Shown here one piece after another: positions 55,790-64,000 of a stretch of DNA of 64,000 nt. Each line of letters begins with the position of its first letter. Positions within the stretch are counted from its first letter, which is position 1. The stretch comes from Sepioteuthis lessoniana. Taxonomy: Eukaryota > Mollusca > Cephalopoda > Myopsida > Loliginidae. The DNA lies in contig OY757921.1 of NCBI GenBank assembly GCA_963585895.1, forward strand, positions 84,618,939 to 84,682,938, given 5' to 3'. Position numbers and translations under genes: made by a program. The notes beneath the pieces were generated by a model, which ran no database searches, was not told the DNA's origin, and saw nothing but the letters and a program-made list of their open reading frames with translations.

Positions 55790-57324
55790 GTAAGTGTTTA
55801 TTCTTTGCTTAGCATAATAAACTCGTCTAAAACTGTGGAAACAGCATTTCGAAAATCTACTAGGAAACCCACCGAGAGTAACGAATGAACCGATCACCAG
55901 AATTATCAGTAAGCAATTAGACATTAAACTAGGTAGGTTCACCAAAAAAAGAACTCGACTCGGTTCTTAGAAAAATTAAAAATAGGAATGCTGCAAGGCT
56001 TGACGAGAACCCCCCAGAAGTATTGAGGACTAGACAATTCGACGAAGAACTACCGAGGTAAAACACTTACATCCATAGCAGCCAAAATTTACAATGCCCT
56101 AATACGAAACCGCATAGAACCCAAAATAGACAACATCCCTAGGAAAAACCAAAATGGCTTCCGAAGAAATAGATCCACAACCTCACAAATACTGACCATC
56201 TGTAGAATCCTTGAAGGCGTACGGGCAAAAAACCTACAGGCGACATTACTATCTGTCGACTTTACCAAGGCCTTCGATTCCATACACAGAGGGAAAATGG
56301 AACAAATCATACTAGCATACGGCCTACCAAAAGAAATTGTAGCAGCAATAGCAATTCTCTATAGAAACACCAAAGTGAAAGTACGTTCACCGGATGGAGA
56401 CACAGAATACTTCGACATTGTAGCAGAAGTACTACTAGGGGATACGCTAGCCCCATACCTCTTTATCGTCTGTCTATACTACGTGCTTGGAACTTCGACC
56501 GACAAGATCAGAGAAAATGGCTTCGAGCTGACAAATAAAAAAAGCCGAAGGTACCTCGCAAAAAACAATTACCGACGTCGACTACGCCGATGACATAGCG
56601 TTACTGGCGAAAACACCCAAGCCTAAACACTACTGCATAGTTTGGAACGAGCCGCCGCAGGCATTGGCCTCCATATCAATACACACAAAACTGAATATAT
56701 GTGTTATAACCAAACAGGCGACATTTCCACACTAGACGGAACCTCTCTGAAACTAGTAGACAAATTCACCTACCTAGGAAGCAGCGTCGAATCAACCGAA
56801 AAAACATCGACACACGGCTAACGAAAGCATGGACAGCTGTCGATAGGCTCTCGGTCATATGGATATCAGACCTGACCGATAAAATGAAACGCAGTTTCTT
56901 CCAGGCAGCGGTCGTATCGATGCTGCTATATGGATGCACTACTTGGACGCTAACTAAACGGCTGAAGAAGAATGTTGCGAGCAATATTGAACAAGTCCTA
57001 GCGGCAACACCCCAAAAGGCACCAACTATACGGCCACCTGCCTCCCATCACGAAAACTATACAAGTTAGACGAACCAGACACGCAGGACACTGCTGGAGA
57101 AGCAGGGACGAACTCATCAGTGATGTACTCCTATGGACCCCCACATATTGCCAAGCAAAAGCAGGACGACCAGCTCAAACATACATACAGCAGCTATGTG
57201 AGGATACGGGATATAGCCCTGAAAACCTGCCAGAAGCGATTAATTATAGGGAGAAGTGACGAGAGAAGGTCAGGGATATCCGTGCTAGCGGCACGACATG
57301 ATGATGATGATGATGTCTATTTCA
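55790..57324 (+). mobile_element. Longest LINE copy (RTE-like), reverse-transcriptase region
   Basis: Encodes in shifting frames KLWKQHFENLLGNPPRVTNE, then IAAKIYNALIRNRIEPKID, NQNGFRRNRSTTSQILTI, SVDFTKAFDSIHRGKM (motif A, FxDxxKAFD), VLLGDTLAPYLF (motif B; usually QGD, here LGD), DVDYADDIALLA (motif C), GTSLKLVDKFTYLGSSV-type, MKRSFFQAAVVSMLLYGCTT and the C-terminal DELISDVL block. It ends in (ATG)n at 57298-57316. An internal deletion near 56050 removes about 40 residues before the GFR motif, and there are several frameshifts. The 5' end, any endonuclease domain and any first frame are absent. Family assignment is from the RT pattern, the short C-terminus and the tail. Confidence 0.85.
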
Positions 57325-57690
57325 TACTCTGAGGTTTGGGAAGCACATTCATCGTCTGTTTTTATTTACATTTTTCGTGTTGTGATTTCCTAACGGTTTT
57401 CCTTACAGTTATGTGTAACGAAGTATTCTGATCACATTCTAATAATTTGCATACAGTTGTATGGTTTTAAGTAATCCTATCTAATACTAATAATTTGTAC
57501 ACAATTGTATTTTTTCAAATAACCGCCTCTAATTACTTCAAATCATTTGTTAGTTGTCTAAATTTCTGAGACCATGATGAATATGAGCACAGGTAAATAA
57601 AATACTACATAATTAATAGTAGTAATTCAAGTTAAGTAAGAACGTTAAGTTTATAAGTCCCAAAAATAAACTGAATTGTCCAGCAGGACA
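57325..57690. other. Unassigned AT-rich DNA
   Basis: TTAAGTAATCCTATCTAAT-type motifs recall D2/E subrepeats, but no core is attached. Confidence 0.4.
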
Positions 57691-57694
57691 CGTG

Positions 57695-57870
57695 GCGTAA
57701 CGGTTATAGCCTAAACTTCTAAGGAGACAATCATCTGGAGGTTGAAGGTTCAAACCTCACCACAGGCGAGTAACAATAAAGGAGTACTTAACACTTGTAC
57801 CCGGTTATGTGTAATGGAATCAGAACAGGTGACCCCCGTGGATTCAATAAAGGACTTAGTTCGAAGTTCC
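57695..57870 (+). repeat. SINE-H: tRNA-like head
   Basis: ACACGTGGCGTAACGGTTAT (box A-like TGGCGTAACGG) and GAAGGTTCAAACCTC (box B, nearly canonical) about 50 bp apart. The body is unlike A, B or C. One copy only. Confidence 0.5.
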
Positions 57871-57872
57871 TT

Positions 57873-58010
57873 ACTATTTACCCATAACTTGATTCTTATC
57901 TTTCTCGAGGGTTTTAGCGCTATGTGACTTGCAAACAGTCTCATCTAGGGTCCGAACTGGAGTCGCTGTGTCCACTTGCTACGACGGTATCCATTACATC
58001 ACGAACGCAA
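57873..58010 (-). repeat. SINE-C/A-type head, inverted to SINE-H
   Basis: Minus strand: GTTCGTGATGTAATGGATAC (box A-like), AGTTCGGACCCTAGATGAGA (box B-like), then TTATGGGTAAATAGTAAG module. Tail absent. Confidence 0.5.
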
Positions 58011-58732
58011 ACTTTTGCAGAAGATAGGAATATATGAAACTGTATAAATGTGAGCGAAGTATTTTTTTTATTAGATAGGAATACTTCATATAGCTGTACG
58101 CAAATGGTTATTAGCAAAGAAATCCGACAAAACATTCAATGATATGTCAAAAATATAACCGATTTTAGTCAGATATTTTGAAATGCTAAACCTAAATAGA
58201 CCTGAAAAGTTTGTTAATATCATAAAAAGTTCAAAATGTCCTTTTTACACATTATCGAGTCAATTGTCTTAACATAAGTCGTTGGCAAAAACAAAAAAAA
58301 AAGTTTCCAATGATTTCAGAACACTAGGTCAAAGGTTAAGTTCTTAGTAAAAGTTAATTATATTGTAAAGAGAACAGAGGGTAAAATATGGACAGAAGCC
58401 AAAATGTTACAAGTTGATAAACACGAAAATATATGATCTCTTAATTCAGTTATAAAAAGAAACTCACTTGGTTTATTGCTCGTTGAAAATTTTCCTTCCG
58501 GATTAATTAGTTGGAAATAACGAGAGAGAGAGGGGGGGAGAGAGAATGTTTTTGCCCTGAGGCCGTTTATTATTCTGGTTGTGAAAAGAATAGTCATTCA
58601 AGACACTTCATTGCTGAGAGTGATGAGAAATGAAGACAATGATATTTTCATGGAGATGTGAGAAAACACATTGCTAATTCCAAGTCACTCAAAATTCCAG
58701 AAGCAATTGTGTAAGCCCGGTTTAATACTTGA
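58011..58732. other. Unassigned AT-rich DNA
   Basis: (GA)n near 58520-58545. No gene. Confidence 0.5.
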
Positions 58733-59103
58733 TTTTAATGGCATGTCAAACCATCCGAAGTTATTTTATGCCTAGGTGTTTGAGAATCGCGTTCATTGTA
58801 TGTTCATATTTTCATTTTTTGGTTAGTTGTTTCTAAAGAGTCTTTTTAGAAGGTGAATACAAATCATTTTTAAAACAGACTTGTTTCCCCTATAAAAAAA
58901 ACAAAAACTAACAGATACTATCACTTCTTGTCAGAGTGGACCAACGAAGAGGTACACCACACTTCTCAGATCTCAAGAAGAGGACCATCACTATCAGATG
59001 TGGTGTAGGTGTCATAAACAGAACGCCACATTTTTGAGGGGGACTTACTCCTCTGGTGGGTATACAGTCAGCATTTTCTCTGCTCCTCCAACAGAAGGGC
59101 CAT
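58733..59103 (-). repeat. E retroposon
   Basis: Tail at 58740-58772 (GGCATGTCAAACCATCCG.., pairing GGCAT/ATGCC), spacer, then core CTTCTTGTCAGAGTGGACCA, GTGTAGGTGTCATAAACAG, GGACTTACTCCTCTG. Confidence 0.6.
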
Positions 59104-59607
59104 AACAAAGAATGAAGCGTCTTCATTCTGTATTTCTGATTACTAAGTTGCATTTGACACCCACGCGTTGAGTAAGTGATTGGTTTATACAGTGCTTCGT
59201 TTGACAGTGAATAATCGACGGCTCTTAGTTAACTGAATCATTTAAAGTGAGAACAATCTAAATGCAAAAATAACAAAAGGTTTATTCGTTACTGCAACGC
59301 AAAAAACAAAGTCATCATTTTATTTTTATCTCAAATGCCGGAAATTATTCGAAGTCTCTTTCTCTTATTTCTTGACAACAAATAAAGAGCGACTTTACCA
59401 CAATAAAGAATAGTACTATTTGTTTTCTTCTAAATCAAGAAAGAAAAAATGACTATAAACAAAGACAAGATTACTATAAATTAAACATTAAAAAAGAAGT
59501 TCCTTGTCATTGAAATGATAACATTAGTTTAATGTTATTTTCACTTAGAAACGCCACCATCAAACTCTTAAATATATTCTGTATTGGTGAGGCTTAGAGT
59601 GTGCTGA
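59104..59607. other. Unassigned AT-rich DNA
   Basis: No gene or family recognised. Confidence 0.5.
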
Positions 59608-60180
59608 TATGCCATCATCATCATGTCGAGCCACTAGCACGAATATCACTGACTCTCGCCACTTCTCCCTATCGTTCATCGCTTCTGGCTGGTCTTCAGG
59701 GCTACATCATGTATCCTCACATAGCTGTTGTATGTATGTTCGAGCTGGTCGTCCTGCTTTTGGCCGGCCATATGTGCGGGTCCATAGGAGTACATCACTT
59801 GTGAGTTCGTCCCTGCTTCTCCAGCAGTGTCCTGAATGTCTGGTTCGTCTAACTTGTATAGTTTTCGTGATGGGAGGCAGGTGGCCGTATAGTTAGTGCC
59901 TTTTGAGGTGTTGCCGCCAGGACTTGTTCAATATTGCTGACAGCATTCTTGTGTAATTGCCGTCTAGCTTCTTTTCCAGCTGTTTTGTTCGCGTCCATGT
60001 AGTGCATCCATATAGCAGTATCGATACGACCGCTGCCTGGAAGAAACTGCGTTTCATTTTATCGGTCAGGTTTGATTTTCATATGATCGATAGCTGTCCA
60101 TGCCTTCGTTAGCCGTGTGTCGATGTTTTTTTCAGTTGATGAGACACTGCTTCTTAGGTAAGTGAATTTGTCCACCAAGT
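59608..60180 (-). mobile_element. LINE 3' part, 5'-truncated
   Basis: Minus-strand coding from LVDKFTYLRSSVSST through the MKRSFFQAAVVSILLYGCTT region to DIRAS, with frame changes, ending in (ATG)n at 59613-59625. It covers about 190 codons of the LINE C-terminus. SINE-A lies directly at its truncated 5' side. Confidence 0.85.
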
Positions 60181-60194
60181 CGATTACTATATAT

Positions 60195-60434
60195 TGTTTT
60201 TTTTTGGTTTCTTTGTTTTTAATTGCGTATCAAATCATTTTAGGTTATTTTAATGCCGAAGCCATTCTCCTAGAAGAACAGTAGTGGTACTATTTAACCC
60301 ATAGCTGGGAGGATAAGGGGGTTCATACCTTTCTCAAGGGTATTTGCCCGAAAGTGAACGTAATAGTGCGGCTGGAGTACGAACTCGCGTACTACGATTC
60401 CCATCGCTTTAACCATTACACCATGAGGACACCC
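60195..60434 (-). repeat. SINE-A with probable 14 bp target duplication
   Basis: CGATKACTATATAT at 60181-60194 and 60435-60448, one mismatch. Tail, full centre (GAACAGTAGTGGTACTATTT, AGCTGGGAGGATAAGGGGG) and head. Confidence 0.85.
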
Positions 60435-60611
60435 CGATGACTATATATGTATACGATTTGCAAAAGTAATGATATGCCATAAAGCACCAACAACAATATA
60501 TTTCTGCTAGTAGATACACATGGATGTGTGTAGAATAGTATTAAACGTCAAGCAGAACAAGTTAGTTCGGCAATTTTTGATTGTTAGGTGGAAAAACAAT
60601 AGGAATGTTTA

Positions 60612-60820
60612 GTTTAGTTTTTCTTTGATGGCATATCAAATTTCGTATGTGATTTAAAAAAAACAGAACTATCCTTTTAGAATAGTAGTTGTACAGTTTA
60701 ACCCATAGCTGGGGGAGGGGGGCGTTATTCGAATCTTTTCAAAACGTATTCGTTCAAAAGTCAACGAAATAGCAAGACTAGAGGTCGAACTCGCTTACTA
60801 GGATGTCACAGTCCAGCAAG
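60612..60820 (-). repeat. SINE-A, older copy
   Basis: TTTGATGGCATATCAAATTT tail (degraded loop), AACCCATAGCTGGGGGAG centre, GAGGTCGAACTCGCTTACTA head. More diverged than the neighbour at 60.2 kb. Confidence 0.7.
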
Positions 60821-61185
60821 TTTCTCAGTATGTCAGAAAAGTACTTGATCATAAAGATGCAGCAGTATTTATCGATATTAATAAAATAAAAATATCTTTT
60901 AATGTTTGTAATAAACTGATATCTTTGATACAAGTACGTTCAAGTCAGCTTATAAGAATCTCATTTTTTTGTGTCTTGAATCCTAGGTGCTCGAAGAGGA
61001 AAATGCAGTTGACGAAACATAATAAAAACCTGGTATCTTTAATTTTGAAGAAAATAAACTTAAGGAATGTGTTAGTGGTGCACTTAGATGGTGTGGTAAA
61101 CAAACCTGAAAATTCTGCTGGTAAACACTGCTATATGAAGAATCATAAATAGTGGAATAGTATCCATATTTAGGTTGTTCGCGTG
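60821..61185. other. Unassigned DNA
   Basis: A 75-codon frame (60925-61152) has no domain I recognise. No splice or family support. Confidence 0.45.
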
Positions 61186-61189
61186 TAGG

Positions 61190-61548
61190 TAAAATTTTAA
61201 ACAATTAAGAACTCATTTGTTTGATATAAATACTTAAAACCATTTACTGTTCGCAAACACAAATAATTCTATTTAACATCAGTTATTTGTTTGCACACGT
61301 TTATACGGTTAAACAGTTCTATTTGGCCCATAAATTGGACCCTGATAAGAACTACGGTTCCGGATCAGAGTGGACCTGCGAGTTAAGCTATGAAGGGATA
61401 CTCCACATTCGTCCAAAGCTTCAGGACTGGAAACTTACGATCAGATTGTTTAGTGTCATGTCCAGGAGACTCAATGGATAGTGGGGTGGGGGTCTTACCC
61501 CTCTGCAGAGATGCAGTTGGCGTATTCTACTACCCCAGTCGAGAGATC
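61190..61548 (-). repeat. D2 retroposon body and core, no tail
   Basis: AACTCATTTGTTTGATATAA, CAGTTATTTGTTTGCACACG, then GGATCAGAGTGGACCTGCGA and GTGTCATGTCCAGGAGACTC core, ending CCCCAGTCGAGAG. Confidence 0.7.
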
Positions 61549-61671
61549 TTGCATCCTGTTTCGGAGACTTTTGCGTAACCGTTTCTTTCGATAACGAATC
61601 GATCATCCCGAGAATTTTTTTTTTCGTCGTGGACGGTGTAACACTTGTCTTAAGTTAATTATGTTATTGTA

Positions 61672-62103
61672 CAAGGTGTCTCAAAATAGATGTAATCCAT
61701 AAATATCATAATGATTTATTACTGAGACAATGGTGGTCATTTGGAACACCTCCTGTAAAGAAAATTCATCCTTTGAGTTAGACACATCAAATCAATATCT
61801 TTTTTTTTTAATTGTTATTATATCAGCTTCCAGGACATACAGTTTTATTTTGAGTTTCTTGTCTCAGTTATAAATCATAATTATATTAATGGGTTTTATC
61901 TATTTTGAGACTTTTGAATGATTTTGTTTCCAAATAAGTAGTGACGCAAAATAGTTTCCTCTCTTAGTCAAGGCATTGTGATTAATAGTTGTTATAGTAT
62001 ACTATTTTCAAATTTGAAAATACACACACACACACACACACGGAGATTATCATTTGTCGAGTTATTTGTAGCCACATAGGCCCATGAATATTGAGACACC
62101 CTG
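61672..62103. mobile_element. MITE T, complete
   Basis: 432 bp between TA dinucleotides (61670-61671, 62104-62105). Ends CAAGGTGTCTCAAAATAGAT and, inverted, CAGGGTGTCTCAATATTCAT. No transposase coding. (CA)n at 62022-62041. TA target and ends suggest mobilisation by a Tc1/mariner-type transposase. Confidence 0.8.
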
Positions 62104-62105
62104 TA

Positions 62106-62450
62106 TCCAACAAAGATTCTAAATGCAAGTTCATTCATTTCAAAACTCTTGATATTCTGTAACTGTTTTAATTAGCACTTTTTAACTTCCAGTATTTATG
62201 AATTAATTTTTAAAGAAAAGTAAAAGAAACTGTAATTCCTTATATTTGGAAACGAATTTTGAAATGAAACATTTTCCTTCAGCAAGGGGCTGTTAATTTA
62301 ATTGTTTAGTCTTACTGGCAACACGCAACTTATTATGTTGGCTATATTGGTGAAGGATTCAATGGGAACCCGGCACCTTCAAATAGAAGCACGTCCGATC
62401 TGATACAAAAATGAAATAAAGAAATAGCCTAACTTAGTATTGACTGTGTG
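62106..62450. other. Unassigned AT-rich DNA
   Basis: No gene or family recognised. Confidence 0.5.
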
Positions 62451-62454
62451 GTTT

Positions 62455-63010
62455 TAACGGAGTGTCAACCTTTGTCGAGTTATTTTCTTCGTACACGTTA
62501 GGAAATTATCTTCATTATAAATTCTTTTTTACGTTCATAGTCAAGTTATTACTGAACATTTTTGGTACACAGTTACATGATATCAAATATTCTTTTCTAA
62601 CACAAAAATATTGTATGGTTTCAAGTATTCTTATCTAATATTAATAACTATAGTGTTTAGAGTAATTATTTTTATTTAATAATAGTCTTGGTTTGTACAC
62701 ATTTTTAAAAAAATGTCAATTAATTAATCATAATCCTCAGTATATAATTATAGTCGCTAGTAACTGTTTTTAATAAAGCTAATATACAGTTTGATGGCAT
62801 TAAGTTTAATGAATTTTAAACAGGTCTAATTGACTCATAGACGGACCCCTAAGATATAGCACCCCCCGGTCATAGTGGACATTGGAATAATGACATTGAA
62901 GGGGTGACTCCACACTCTCCAGATCCCCAGAACTGGAGTCTCACCATCAAATGTAGTTTAGGGTTATAGTCGAGACATTTTCGGGCCTTACCATTCTGCA
63001 AGTGATACCG
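62455..63010 (-). repeat. E/D2-type retroposon, old
   Basis: Tail ACGGAGTGTCAACCTTTGTC, D2-like subrepeats (TATGGTTTCAAGTATTCTTA), TTGACTCATAGACGGACCCC and a diverged core (CGGTCATAGTGGACATTGGA). Confidence 0.6.
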
Positions 63011-63052
63011 AACAACAGAAATGCATATTAAAATATTATCGCTTCAAGGGTT

Positions 63053-63190
63053 GGCGTTTTGTTTTATGGCATATCAACTATTCTAAGTTATTAAATTCTG
63101 AATACTCTTTATATATATAAATACAAGATCTGTAACCAGATTTTGTTGATAACTTTTTAAAACGAGCCCAAGCTCATTTTTTTTATGAGT
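63053..63190 (-). repeat. D2 3' end, cut by mariner
   Basis: Tail TTTTATGGCATATCAACTAT and AAACGAGCCCAAGCTCATTT, the D2 signature also at 25.49 kb. It continues beyond the mariner, outside the window. Confidence 0.6.
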
Positions 63191-63192
63191 TA

Positions 63193-64000
<808 letters not shown>

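Overview
The window looks like intergenic DNA from a large, repeat-packed, AT-rich metazoan genome. I could support no intact host gene, exon, rRNA gene or functional tRNA gene on either strand. Almost everything recognisable is a transposable element or a simple repeat. The organism is probably a lophotrochozoan, perhaps a cephalopod mollusc. That guess rests on recalled similarity of the mariner and non-LTR proteins to cephalopod repeats, plus the many tRNA-derived SINEs. It was not checked against any database.

The dominant feature is a group of retroposons that end in the same small hairpin tail (GGCAT-AAATAACC-loop-GGTT-GAT-ATGCC, then a CCAA- or CAAA-rich end). I use working names. D has a ~200 bp head core, ~55 bp A/T-rich subrepeats and the tail. 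D2 has longer subrepeats. E is an older, diverged relative. SINE-A and SINE-I have tRNA-like heads, and G shows only degenerate tail traces. Six well-resolved insertions (four D-type, one of them a dimer, and two SINE-A copies) have direct target duplications of 8-16 bp, and a third SINE-A copy has a probable one. They therefore moved as retroposons. D also occurs as dimers (18.9-20.1 kb, 46.2-47.2 kb) and as a tandem trimer (27.9-29.1 kb). At 24.8-25.5 kb the tail alone is tandemly amplified about six times.

Other SINEs are SINE-B (tRNA-like head, no hairpin tail), SINE-C (tRNA-like head, central module shared with SINE-A), SINE-F and SINE-H. One LINE family, probably RTE-like, is present as about ten mostly 5'-truncated pieces. 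The longest, 55.8-57.3 kb, keeps several reverse-transcriptase motifs. DNA transposons comprise three copies of an internally deleted mariner (38.2, 48.0 and 63.2 kb), a Tc1 end with its paired-domain start (32.7-33.2 kb), a terminal-inverted-repeat MITE pair (37.9 and 61.7 kb), a MITE with 44 bp inverted repeats (27.2 kb) and a foldback hairpin (37.6 kb). LTR retroelements appear only as solo LTR fossils (4.0, 7.8, 42.9 and 50.5 kb), two with clear 4 bp duplications and a third with a good one.

Layout: 0-10 kb is mixed SINE, D, LTR and LINE. 10-16 kb holds old E pieces and T- or GA-rich DNA. 16-22 kb is dense in D and D2. 22-27 kb has LINE pieces, the hairpin-tail array and low-complexity DNA. 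27-31 kb is D trimer, G and E. 31-39 kb has Tc1, SINEs, foldback and mariner. 39-51.5 kb is D, SINE and solo LTR with a four-level nest. 52-64 kb has E, the long LINE, SINEs, a MITE and a mariner. The nesting gives a relative timeline: E and D2 are oldest, D and SINE-A intermediate, mariner and LTR insertions mostly young. SINE-A was active both before and after LTR insertions.
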